Positions 37,860 through 49,755 of a stretch of 64,000 nt of DNA are shown here, in pieces. The notes beneath the pieces are model-generated. The model saw nothing but the letters and a program-made list of their open reading frames with translations. It ran no database searches and had not been told where the DNA came from. A program made the translations under genes and the position numbers. Source of the DNA: Lichenostomus cassidix (taxonomy: Eukaryota; Chordata; Aves; Passeriformes; Meliphagidae). Every line of letters starts with the position of its first letter. Positions within the stretch are counted from its first letter, which is position 1. The stretch is taken from contig CM039179.1 of assembly GCA_008360975.2 (NCBI GenBank), positions 49,792,359 through 49,856,358 of the forward strand, read 5' to 3'.

Positions 37860-39479
37860 GGAACCTTGCTGTGACCCTGCACCCAATGTAATGTATGCTT
37901 TCTCGTCTCCTTTTCTTTCCCACTCACTCCTTACCTGCAGGAAGCAAGAGAGGGAGAAGTGCTTCTACGTGTTTTACTCTATCACACTTTTAATGCTCCC
38001 AGGCTCCTCCCTTGAAAATCAAATGGAATAACAATATTCACAGGCAAGGCAGATTTTCGTCTTTCTAAAAAGAGTTCCAGATAATTTAGAGGGGAACAAA
38101 GTGCATAAAAATTAACTGAAATTGTTGCATAAGGACTATGAAGCCACTCACTTCGTGTGTACTGCATACTTGTACCATGATATTACTGCCTGGGAACCCA
38201 GTTTTGTTCTTTCCTGTTATGCAAACTAATTTCTCTGAAATGTGTGAAGCCCAGTTTCAAAGTATTGCTTTAGTTCCTGAAATTATATTTGGAATACAAG
38301 AATAGAAAACTTCTCACATAATTTGTAAAATCTTTCTTTGTACACGAGAAAGCTGTAATTAACTCTTTGAGATCCAGGAATGCCATAAACCTCCAGAACT
38401 GAGTTAACATAATTAATTACCAGAACCACAAAATTAATTTATTTTTATTATCATGATCTTTGTCTGTTGTTTTATCATAAACATTTAAAATATCTTTACC
38501 TCGAGATGCTCTCTAAGACATGTTATCTTAGTGATAACTGAGTTTATTTAAAGTCAGTCATAGATTACACTTTCTCTCAAAACTAAGCAGCCATTACAGG
38601 GCTGGAGCAAAAATTAGTATGACCATGTAAACTATGGGTGAAATGGTGCACCTAAATATGTAGGAGCTAAGCACCTGACAACACACTGCCTGGTTACCAC
38701 ATCAGATATCCTTCTCTGTTTCTACTCCTACCTGTTTGCAGTAATGCACCTGAGCTTCAAAGGTAAGTGCAGGTGCAGTGGGACATTGTTTCCCAACTGC
38801 TAAACAAAGTTACATGCTATGTGTCTTGATCTCATCTAATTACAGTAAATAAAACATATAAGTTAATAATGTTTTCTCCACAACTCCATGGAAAGAGAGA
38901 AAATATTTTTCTTTGGGGTAATTAGTCCATGTAATTGCTTTTAGCAAAGGACTCTTCTTTCTGATACCCAGTCCCATGCAAATCAAGACATTCAACTAAA
39001 CATTCCAACAGCTTTGCCACTCTTTCAGGTAGAGATTGTATCATTCAGACATTTTGGCAAAAGGTTGGGAAACAAATCACTCAGGTGAGCAGGTGGGAGG
39101 TTGATGCTGAGCATCTTGGTCTCCAGGAAGGACTGTTGCCTGATTTTCTCTGTGTGGGGAGTAGGGCATCTTGGCTTGCTCCATGTATCCAAAATACTGT
39201 GCTTACTTGTTCCCAGCTGTAAGCAATGGGATAGCTGTGCTAGTGGTGAGCTGCCTTTATTCCAGACTGTGCCAAGAGGAAAAGGAGAGTAAGCTGCTTT
39301 TGCCCTCAGCCCCCACTACCCTCACATAGATTTAGGCATCATCTGGCCATGGTAAGGACTTCACCTAACTCATCCTTGAAGAGAAAACTTGAGTCACACT
39401 GTCTGTGGAATCCTCATTTTTCATCATTATGAAAATGCTTCCCAGTGCCAGGGTATCCCGGTGTTTATTCACTCTTCTG
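37860..39479. other. gene-free stretch with A+T-rich homeobox-type motifs
   Basis: No gene recognised. The 38395-38480 part contains CATAATTAATTACC and further AATTAATTT words, giving clustered TAATTA homeodomain core sites. There is a splice-donor-like 'aaaggtaagtg' at 38759-38769, but no convincing exon lies upstream of it. Confidence 0.45.
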
Positions 39480-39670
39480 GCATAGCTGCGTAGCGAGCGG
39501 ATGCCAACACAAAGCAAGGTGTGAGAGGCAGACAAACACAGTAGGTGAGACTGGTTAGGAGATACAGACCAGACACCTCCCTCGGGAAGGGCCGGTCTGT
39601 TGCCAGGGTGACTGGGAGCCCTTGGAGGCTTCCGAAATGTGCCCGCTGGTATCTTGGCTCGTCAGTCAGT
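39480..39670. other. local CpG-enriched patch
   Basis: About ten CpG dinucleotides occur within 190 bases, in words such as 'gcgtagcgagcgg', 'ctcgggaagggccgg', 'cttccgaaa' and 'gcccgctgg', against a background where CpG is rare. It is too small for a standard CpG island. It may be a young insertion that has not yet lost CpGs, or a regulatory element kept unmethylated. A 91-codon minus frame (39469-39744) covers it, with no known domain. Confidence 0.5.
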
Positions 39671-39672
39671 TG

Positions 39673-39704
39673 CATGGGGAAAACAATACATGGGGAAAAC
39701 AACA
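39673..39704. repeat. two-copy 16-bp tandem duplication
   Basis: The unit 'catggggaaaacaata' at 39673-39688 is repeated at 39689-39704 with one difference (caata versus caaca). It sits at the edge of the CpG-enriched patch. Confidence 0.92.
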
Positions 39705-39839
39705 CACAATAGATGTGTGCCCAGCAACACATCTCCTGCCTCAAGCAGAATTAGATGGGCTTGCTTTTGGAAAATAATGGGGGAAAACTGTCTGAACTGA
39801 GAGACTGATTCATACACTTGCAGTTATATAAAACGTATG

Positions 39840-40250
39840 TTTTTGCTGGAGCATCTCATTATGCAGCCACCATTTTGGCATGCCAGTGTGATGAGCATGT
39901 CAATTAACCACATAATTATGAAGAAGATGGAAACAGGACTGTCTCTTGTGCCTTTGCCCTCTTTTACACTAGCAAGTAATATGCCACCTCCACATTAGTA
40001 AATGTAACTTTTGGAATTAAATCAGGATTTCATGCATAACTTCTTGCAGTTCCTGTCAGTTATGTCTGTTAATCAACTGTGTCCTAGACTGGCAATAAAT
40101 CATTGTATATGTCAATTATTACTAATTGTCTGCCTGAAATTAGCATTCCAGTAACTTTTTAATGCAAATACCTACATCCAGTTATTATATTGTCAAAATC
40201 TTACACTGAAATAAATTCTTCCTTTCTCTATGTCAGAATTACACAAGGCT
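39840..40250. promoter_or_regulatory. candidate conserved non-coding (enhancer-like) element
   Basis: The block lacks repeats and open frames and is packed with transcription-factor core words. It holds a TAATTA homeodomain site at 39913-39918, CAATTATT near 40113, CTAATTG near 40122, and a perfect POU octamer ATGCAAAT at 40162-40169. Such clustering is typical of conserved developmental enhancers in vertebrate gene deserts. A+T-rich DNA yields many TAAT words by chance, so the case rests on the octamer and the overall texture. Conservation was not measured. Confidence 0.35.
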
Positions 40251-43200
40251 GTTGAAAAAGTGAATGACATATTTTAATGGTGGTGAAAATTCCCTTTTAC
40301 CTAGATCAGCCACATTTGAGTTATACAGTGTTCACATTTTCAAGCACTTCTGCAACCCAACTTCATTTGAAAAAGCAGCTGAGACTCTTCTGGATGTACA
40401 ATACTTCAAGGAGATGAAGTCTGAAGAAAAATATTGATTATCACAAGGGTTCATAATAAAGTCTTGAGATATAGCAACAAAGAACTTTCTTCAGAACAGA
40501 GGGGAGTAAATATTCTTTGATTTAAGAGAATACTGACCTGAATTGCCCCTTAGTTGCACTATTTTTATATGATAAAATGCCCCAATTATCCCAAATTTTA
40601 TTTATAACTGATACTAAAGGTCTAGCTACATGATGTAATGGAACAATAATACAAAGAGTGTCTCATCCTCTCTAAGCTCACTTTAGGACTGGAAAATATA
40701 TATGATTATAATAGTGCAAACCCTCTTATAAGCTAATAATATTTGTTTAGGGGTAGACTGAATTAGTATGGGTGTCTGTTCCTATTCTGGCTGCTAGTTT
40801 GTCTGGGTAGCTATTAGATCTGAAGAGTACCTGTTCACAGGATTTGAAGACATGATTTTTACTGGGGACTGCATCTCTGAAATGCAGCCATTGAGCATTA
40901 GATATACACCTGAAAATAACTAGAATAAATTATTGAATAACTTACTCTTTTTTTTCTATGGAAAAAAAAGTATGTAAACACATATTTATTAGAAACATAT
41001 AAATTGTATTATTTTAAAAATGAGATTTTAAAAGTGCTATCATTAAGGACTATGTTTTTTTTCTGCTGTGTTCTGTGGTGCTACAGAAATAATCATAGCT
41101 ATATTTATATAGCAAATTTTCCACAGTGGTGATCTTTCCAAAAGATTTTGCACAGAGAAAATGTCAAAAATGAGAATTAAATACATTAGACATCAATATC
41201 TTGAGGTTTTAAAGTAGAGATAAATTTTATGCTTTTATCAGGGGGATAGGGAAAAAAAGGATTTACTTGAAACAACATTCTTGTGTTCTGGAGGTTCAAA
41301 AATGATTCAGGAGCAGGTTCTGTTGCTGAGCTGTGAGCATCCCTATTTTTCTGTGCTTTAATATACACCCTAGGCTGGTTTTGGTGCAGGCTGGTAACCT
41401 GTGAGAAGGAGCATGGACATGGTTTAGAGGATAACATGGGCCAAGGACTGTCCCCTTAAAGAAATCATGGATGCAATTACTTTGTTTTGGGGATGGAGGA
41501 GCTTTAAACTGCTCGTGAGCCACATTCTGACATTAACCCTGAGGCCTAGAGTACAGTAGTCCTGTCTCGTCTACATGTACGCAGACACAGACACCAACAC
41601 TGAGCCTCTAACAGTATGAGATGCCCTGGGTTGTTCAAGATATTTGCATGTGACTTCCAGTGCCCCATCTGTGAGCAGCCAGACTGAGGTACCTGGACTA
41701 TAATGGAAACTTAGCCGCCAGGCTTCCCCATAAACACCTATGAACAGACACTTGACTCCAGGAATCTGAGCCTGTGACAGGAATCCTGTCCGTGGGACTC
41801 ACAAGAACTGCTTAAATATTGCCATTTGCACCATCTGAACACAGTGTGTTATCCTGCCTGACCAGCAGCTTTGCTGCACAGGTATCCTGTGTCTGCTAGT
41901 GCCATGCAGGCACCTTGGATATGCAGATGTGCTAGGGATCAGAGTCTGCCTCAGATGGCATGAGGCAGCTATATTTGGACAACTGAATCCTATGTAGGGC
42001 GATAAAATTTTGAGTCAATTTCTGGAAGAAATTACCTTCATATGTTTGCTGGCTCAAAGCACTAGAGTAAAACTTTTCAGCTCCAGATCTGCAGAGAGTT
42101 TGCTCATGATGCAAAGAACATGTGAACTTCCCAGACAGCAGAATTTTGCACTGTAAATGACACTGCTATCTCCCCCATGAATGGTGGTTGCACTGAGGTT
42201 AAGGAAAGACCTTTCATTGTTTCCCTTTAGTGATAAAACCCATATTGACTGTGGTTTAAAAAGAACTAAAAGGCCCAGTCAAGGCTTACCATCTGTGTGG
42301 CTCAAACTGTTTAAATACGATCGCAATATTGATATTGCTCTAACCTCTGTTATGCTTCTCTCTGCCATCTGCAGAGCTGGGAGAACAGGTTTTCTTTATA
42401 CTCACCATGACGAACTGTGTGATAGATTGAAGGAAATCATGTTTATATAAATACATAGTGTGTATACAATACATATAAAATAACTTTAACAACTTGTCTG
42501 AACACCAAGTATCCAGGAAAGGACAGTAAGTCACCTCTGCTATCAAAATGCAAACAGAATTTGTCCAGCCATAACCTTCCTGAAACAGGTGGCATGCAAT
42601 TGTATGTTGGAAGGTTATGTGTTTTGTTAAACTTAGCAACATTAACTGGTAAGAATAGAAAAATCTATGTAATCTATTGTATCTAAAAGTCCAAATAACA
42701 ATGTTAAAGATCATTTTGATGCAGTAAGAAATTGTCCAAAAAAAGAGAGGTAACAATTTTATGACTGATGCTGAAATTGTGAAGTAATATTGCCTATGTT
42801 ACCATAAAATATGCCTTTATGAGCATAATTGTAATGAAGAAGTTCATACATTCACTTTAGTAACTGTCAAACATATAAACACATAGGGAGATATAAATAA
42901 AAGAGAGAATCTCACTGGCTTTGGAAAGTGTGTCATAGAAAGGGATGCTGAGAGAAGCTAATCAGTGTCTGAACACCAACCCATGTCAGCAAGGCTGCAT
43001 GGAGCATCAGGGGCAGTTTTTTGCCTAGGTAGCATGATTTTGGAGTTAAAGTGTTATTTTAAAGTACTTGCTGCTGGTCTTGCTCTCAAAGATGGCATTT
43101 TGAAGAAGGAATCTGAGAACTAAAATGTTTTCCTTTGTCATTTGGCAAAATTTTTCAGACCCACACCACAAGCTGCTGAGGTCATTACAGACTTTTGATT

Positions 43201-45814
43201 GACTCCAGCAGTCTCTGAATCATAGATGTCATGTAAGAACAGTGAGAAAGAGGGCAATTAGTGCTAGGCACGGAATGGCATGACATGATAAAAGAGGAGA
43301 GGAATTGAGGAGATGTTGACAATGTTCATCTCAAACTGCAGGAGAATTTTAAGGAGGAAAGGCTAAATGTACCACTCAAACTGGGAATTCACAGAAACCA
43401 CTACTCTGAAAAGCACTGTGGCATTGACTGTTCACCCAAAATGGGGCAATTCATCAGCAAATGCACCATCATGAGCTTGCCAAGCGCCAGCTTGGTTCTG
43501 ACTCAGAGCAAAAGCACAACCTAGTGATTCATCAGCATCGCTTCCTCCTGCACAATTCATTTCCTGAAGAGTTTCCCATCTACTCTTGCTTTCCCCTAAG
43601 ATCTAGAAATGGCATGGCTGAAGATCCACATATGAAATTTACACTGGCAGAATAGAAAGAGGAAGTATAGTGCTTCTCAGAACATGTAATGCACATTCTA
43701 TTTACCTGTATTTTATGGGAGTGGCAGCAGAAAAGCCAAGTCAATTTATACATTAGGCCTGGTTTCACAGCGTTGTTTTCCAAGTCAATCATCACATTGA
43801 GTTGATCACCTTTTCTAATTTTAAAAGTTTAAACATGCAGAAAAATGTACTTTTTCTCTCTTTATCTTATCAGGTACATCATCAGCATGCTACCACCCTC
43901 TTCCACTAAAAATATTATCCACTATGCCAACTATGAACATGCCTCAGGCTTATTTATTAAGAAACATTTAGCATTACTTCATACAGTGCATTGAAAATAC
44001 GTCCAATAACAACACAACATCTAAGAAAAATGCAGAAACCATTATTTGCTGTCAGTAGGGTTAGCAACTAATTTTCATCATAGTCTGGGAAAAAAAAGGG
44101 GCAGCTTTCACTTTACCATTTTATTTCCTGGTGCGGATTGCACCATTTAAACTTCGTGTTCCTTTCAGCAGCCTTGCAAGTGAGACCAGACTGGTCAAGT
44201 CAGTTGGTTTTATTGTATGTCATTGTCAACACCTAGATTTCAAATTCTTACAGCAAACAACAGATAATAAAATCAAAGGTTCACCATGCTATTATTATTC
44301 ATTAGAGCTGGCACAGCTGTCACAAAGTCAAGAAATGATGAAGACAATGGAAAATTGCAGCGAGTAGGAATTCCCTTTGGCAAGTAGGACTCATTACTTA
44401 CCCTGTACTAGCCATGGCTGTTTTAAATGCATTGTCCATCTGCACTTCTCTCTTGCATGCCTGGATTTCTCATATCTATCCTTGGCCAGCCTCATCTACT
44501 AAGCCTGCACCTGCACACTGATGCTCCCCCATCCATTTCACCAAGACTGAACATTCTTATGCCACTAAAGAACTCAGGTACTATAAACCCCCCTAGCAGT
44601 GAGAAGGAGAGCTGGTTGGGCAACATCTCAGAGAATCCTCATGGTTACTGCAAACATTCTGTTATGCCAAAGGGAAGCCCAAGTAATGGAAATTTCCATA
44701 GCTGACATCCTTCCTTGACATCCTTATGCTTTCTGCTGCCATGACTCACAAACAATGACCTGATGTGTAGGAGGTGAGACTACTGGAGGCTACCTTAAAT
44801 AATGGCTATGGGACTACTCTATGAATGCAAACTTCAGATTTTAATTTTTTGACCAAAGAAAAATGAAAGATGTGTAAATTTATGGCATGATCCCTAATCT
44901 TCTCCAGATTTCAGAGATAGGCACACTTCTCAGGGAAGCCACAAAGGCTGCTGGTACTCCGGTGGTGGCATGATCTCTAGCCTAAATTGGTAGATCTAAT
45001 CTGGTTAGCTCACAACAAACTTAATGCAATTAGACACCCACTTAAAATACCCTCTGGCTAACCGTCTGACTTTCTGTCCTGTCTGTGAAACCGGCAAACA
45101 ACATTGGGTATCCGAAAACTTTGGTCCTATCCTGATTTTAAAAACACCTCCGTGCATATCCAGAATATACAATCTGGCTTCACTGTGTTAGAGGCAGGTT
45201 TTGCAAAAACAATAATCAAATAAGTAATCTGGTGCAAAGGTAAGGATGAGACAATGGTATCTAAAAGCTCTAACATGAGACATAAATATGACTCTGCCTT
45301 TATGGAATTCATTGGTGTTGCCATGCAAGCATTTCCTTGTTTCATGGACAAAGGGAAAGATAAAAACGCAAGAGTTTCATAATGGTTTCTTAACAGTATC
45401 TGGTTTAGAGCTTAGTATTACCTTTATCAGCATCCAATACACATTTCTCACTAGCTTTCTTTGCTCACCAATGAGCTATCCGTAGTATGTGAAAATATCC
45501 ACGGGTGAGTGAGACATGGTTCTCTCTGTGCTGTCTCTAGGAATTGCTTAGTATCTCTATCGGAATAAAGGAGTCCTGAGATATTTGCTACTTGTCTTGA
45601 AAAAATAAGGGGTTTAGGAATTCACTCCTTTTGAGGCTAAAAAAAGGATGAGTTAGGTGTTCATGGGACACATCTGCAAAATCTGTTCTCTCAGAATAAA
45701 GATTTGTGGCCCAGCAGTCCAAGTACTGCAGGTTGTCTTATGGCCATGCTGGCTTGGATCTCTTTTACGTGAAGAAGGAACACCACAGCTGCCTATTGTA
45801 GCTCTAAGGCATAA
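40251..45814. other. long gene-free stretch
   Basis: About 5.5 kb without a recognised gene or clear mobile element. The longest frame is 42340-42756 (minus, 138 codons), whose Cys/Phe/Tyr/His-rich translation matches nothing I know. The 41520-41900 part has a higher G+C content and could be an unrecognised old repeat. The 40560-41170 part is very A+T-rich. Confidence 0.5.
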
Positions 45815-46155
45815 TGTCATGGTTTAACCTCCAGATGTCAACTCAGCCCCACACAGTTGCTCACTCACTTTTCCCCAGTGGGATGAAGGAAAGTATTGCA
45901 AAAGTAAATGTGATAAAACTCATGGGTTGAGATAAAACAGTTCAGTAGGTAAAGCAAAAGCTACAATAATTAATTCACCACCTCCCATGGGCAGCCAGGT
46001 GTTCAGCCATCTCAAGGAAAGCAGGGCTCCATCATGCCTAACGGTGACTTGGGATGACAAATGCCATCACTTTGAATGCCCTTCCCTTCTTTCTTCTTCC
46101 CCCAGTTGTGTATACTGAACATGATGCCATATGGTGTGGATTATCCCTTTAGTGG
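45815..46155. mobile_element. truncated avian endogenous-retrovirus LTR (solo, partial)
   Basis: The block starts TGTCATGGTTTAACCTCC and continues with 'ttgctcactcacttttcccc', 'cagtgggatgaaggaaagta', 'actcatgggttgagataaaa', 'cagttcagtaggtaaagcaa', 'gtgttcagccatctcaagga', 'agcagggctccatcatgcct' and 'catatggtgtggattatccc'. This succession matches a high-copy LTR-type repeat I recall from bird genomes, which opens with TG and ends with CA. Here the similarity stops near 46155, so the distal part is missing. No internal retroviral genes or partner LTR are present. Typical CpGs of the younger copies (for example 'cacgcgtaacggtt') are partly decayed, so the copy is old. Strand of the parent element was not established. 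Confidence 0.75.
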
Positions 46156-46294
46156 ATGTGTCCATATTGACATCAATGAATTACCTCCTGAGGTGGATAT
46201 CATCTTGGAGAAAACAAGTTTGCTCAGTCCAGAAGAATTCAGCAGGCTGAATGATGTGCTCCTTTCAACCCTAAGAAAAGGGTCATTACTGTAA
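46156..46294 (+). other. protein-like reading frame, possible exon or pseudogene remnant
   Basis: Directly after the LTR similarity ends, a plus-strand frame reads through about 45 codons of well-balanced, hydrophilic, globular-looking protein. It includes a Leu-Pro-Pro-Glu-Val-Asp stretch and a Ser-Pro-Glu-Glu-Phe-x-x-Leu segment before a TAA at 46292. The amino-acid make-up is unlike the Ser/Cys/Phe-rich chance frames elsewhere in the window. The frame extends upstream into the LTR and has no start or splice acceptor of its own that I can defend. It may be an unlabelled exon, a processed pseudogene fragment, or chance. I do not recognise the protein. Confidence 0.25.
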
Positions 46295-49200
46295 TTGCAC
46301 ATCGCAGGATGTATGCAGTAGAAGAGGCTAGTGTGGCTCCTCCAGTGCAGTTTTATGACCCAGCACTGCAGGGAATACAAGTGTGAAAGTCCACTTGGGG
46401 TCAAACTCTTCTGTTAGCTGTCCTAAGCGAAGTGTTATCAGAGCTCCTCTACCAAAAAACCTGTTTCCAGGGGAAAGCTGCCACTCCTGTTGCCACTGTT
46501 TTTGCCTACAGCTGTCCTTCCAAGTGTGAGCCATGAGCTACTTTTTGAGAATTACATGAAGCCTTTCCCTTCCAGAGGCCAAGGAATGCAATCCACCCTT
46601 TCAGTACCTTGAGGAAAAATGTTTTTTTTCAGCCACAGTCAGGACATTGTGTGAAGGAGGACTTGGCTGCTTTTCTGATGCCCTGAAACCTTATTAGTAG
46701 AAGGCACACAGGAGCCTTGTCTGAGCCAAATCTCACATCAAGACTCCTAAAAAGGGCTGGGTCTCTGACAAACTTTGGAGTGGAACAAGGATTCCAGCAC
46801 TTCTAAACTGAAAGGAAGTGTTTGCAGCAATAGTTTTCAGCTTCCTATGGTATTCAGGGGAGGGAATGGGAAACAACATCCTCCTGGAGTATGCCTCTTC
46901 TGAAGGCCAAAAAGAGCTTCTGTGGACCATTGTTTTAGCAACACTAAAAGGGAAAGAGACAATTCTAGAAATGAGAATACTCAGTTTAGTTATAGAGCAA
47001 TCATCAACACTGGAAAAATAATTTCCTTGAGCTAACCTTGCAAATAATGCTTTTGCTGTTTTTGAGGTGATGAACAGAATGCTACACACTATCTCTAACT
47101 AAAGAAATACACAACCAAGTATTTACTGGAAGAAAATATATTTTCTTGCTCTAGAGTAGAGGATTGTGCCAAGGGCTTCTATCTGGCAAGCACAGAATTA
47201 AAGGCAAGACTCAAGGGAAATTTGCTCCTGCTTTATGTCTTGTAAGTTTCAATGAGGTACAAGGACAGTCACAGTGCAGATGCAGTTTCAAAGGCCAATA
47301 ATGACAATGGGGGCCAAACTCATTCTTTTTAGGGACAAGACCACCACAGTTAGAACATATAAATCAGTAGAGATCTTCTCTATTAACACTAAGGCTGCTA
47401 ACATGTTTGTAAGGCAATATAGTCTAATGTTTATTTTTTAAAAAAGTGTATCATGTAGTTCTGTCATTGGAAAAGAAATAGCTTCCCATGACTGCAAGTG
47501 CAGTTAGGTGTGCAAATTTAGCTTTACAGTGGATCGACTCCCTATTGACCTACTGGCACAGGCTTTGTATTGGAGTACTAATGCTTTCTTGGAAATAAAA
47601 TTACTTGGAAAGAAAACAAAAAAACCTTTGATATTTAAGTGATCTAAATAATTTATTGTTTCTGGTTCTTGGAGCAGAAGTTATGCATTTCTGTGTGTCT
47701 TACATGATGTGTGCAGAGGTTAGGCACTAATAGTTGCACATGCAGCATCCACTAATACTACAAACAGTACCTCAAACATTTAAAAAAGTATGGAAATGTG
47801 GCAAACCTAATGTAAGTTGGATGTCCCTTTGAAATTCTGCTCCAAAGCCACTGCCTCTCTAGGCATCTAATTGTACAAAAAAATGTAAGCCCTTTCTTTG
47901 GATTAAGGTCCAGGGTTCAGGTTTAGGTGGACAAGACTACAAGAAAGAAACCTTGTAAAATCCTCTCTGAATCTGGTTCTTCTCTGAAAAAATAGGACCA
48001 AGGCACCAAATTTATCTGCTTGGGACTTAAGAATTGGCTGGTTTTAATTTTAATGGATGACTAATAGTAGCAATGTGCACAACATTTGGAGCATTCATCA
48101 TACTTCCAGTTCCTACATCTGTATTTATTATATGTTCTTGTGTTCCTTACCCCTTACTGTAACTACAGAACAAAGGATTTTTCCCTTTAAAGAACAGTTA
48201 CTGAAAAACAGAATTTATAGAGGTCTCCACAACTGTTAGAGAAGCATAATTCCCACAAAATTCACAAAATGGACATCACCTAGTGAAGGGACTAGTAGAG
48301 GGGTTACAGAATTTTTTAAACAATGACTACATGTATATAATGCAGAGGGACAAAAATGTGAGTTGCTTCAAAGTAGAAATTAGACAAACATGGCAGAAGA
48401 GTTCATCAGAGACTGATATGTACCATGACTGGGATACAACTCCAAATTCTTTTGAACATGAAAATCCAGAAATTTTTTTAAATAGATACCCTACTCATTT
48501 ATAGAAACAAATTCTAAGCAACTGCTCCTGGGTGGTATCAAAGACAGAGCAGTGGGGATATTTGTCATATTTGGCCCAGCATTTCTCATGCTCTTATTCA
48601 CCTGAGACCATTGACAAAGGTGGATGTAGAAGGAAGGAGTTTATATCATAGTTATAGCACTGCCTAAACAAAGTATTTAGGAAGGTTCATTGCGTTACAT
48701 CTTCTCTGCGCTCTTTTTGCACCTTATATTCCTCCTTGACAACCTGCAGAACTTCAAACTATTGGATACTTTTGACTGGGATTCAGTGATTTTTTGGCAG
48801 TTGTTTCTAGTGCTGTTGCTTGGTCACAGCTGGGGAGATTGATTTGCCTTGTCACCACCTATTCCTGGGCCACTGTCATGTCAGGGCTGTGTGTATGTTA
48901 CCACAAAGTTCTTCCCGTAGAAGTTGTTGTCTGAGGTTCCAAGTTTGGTTGCTTCTATCAGCTGGACTTCCTGGTTGTTGTGTTTCTATTCTTTTCCAGC
49001 AAGTTTTCTGCCAAGGACCCCACTGATAAATGAAAGAGTTCTGCTGTCATCTTAGGAAAAGGAAAAGTCTTCTAAGGGCAGAGGCATATCCAAGACACTT
49101 CTTAGCAAAACTGTGGATTCTAGCTCTATGCTCTTTTGTGTAGAATAATCAATGGCAGTATTTGATGAGGCTCATTCAAACACAGGAAAACACAAATTAT

Positions 49201-49720
49201 TTCACTCACCATTCATCTGCTTGCTGATCCTGGGTTCTGGGAGAGATGTGAAAAGTTGAACTTTGTCCTGTCCCCTTTGAGTGGGATAGGAACACCAAGC
49301 TCTGAGAAACTGTGTGAGCTTTTTGGGAAGGATCGCTTCCTAATGAACATGTAAAACCTCATCCATGGCCAAATATGCTACAAACACAGAAGAGATAATC
49401 AAAATCTCTGAAAGAATACCGTATGACATTTCTAACAAGGAGAATCAAGATGATCAGAAAATCCTGTGGGAATTTCCTGAGGGAACATGGAGAAGAAATG
49501 TTACTCACAGTGATTGATGAAAGATTGGAGGTACACTTATGGTTCTTGTTTGTCTAACTACAGAGAGTAGGTTCTACCTATCCATACACATCCTTGTCTT
49601 CATTTTTCTATCCTGTATTTACAGAATAAAGCTGAAAAAAAAGATTGTTTGGCAGAAATACTGTGATTAATTATTTTCTCTAGGCTTTTTAATTCTTATA
49701 CATTTTCTTGTTAATGTTAT

Positions 49721-49724
<4 letters not shown>
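46295..49724. other. gene-free stretch with a second protein-like frame
   Basis: No gene assigned. A plus-strand frame at 46818-47021 (67 codons) has a helix-like Leu/Glu/Lys-rich composition and ends in TAA. It could belong with the frame at 46156-46294, but many stops lie between them. A minus-strand frame of 118 codons (46733-47089) covers the same DNA. The remainder (47100-49700) is A+T-rich and featureless. Confidence 0.4.

Positions 49725-49752
<28 letters not shown>
49725..49752. repeat. (AT)14 microsatellite
   Basis: Twenty-eight bases of perfect AT alternation. Shorter TATA-type words follow at 49848-49890. Likely polymorphic. No gene is associated. Confidence 0.97.

Positions 49753-49755
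<3 letters not shown>

Noticed and set aside
38755..38775. Splice donor 'aaaggtaagtg' suggesting an exon
   Set aside because: No open, protein-like stretch with a matching acceptor was found upstream. Strong donor words occur by chance in this much sequence.
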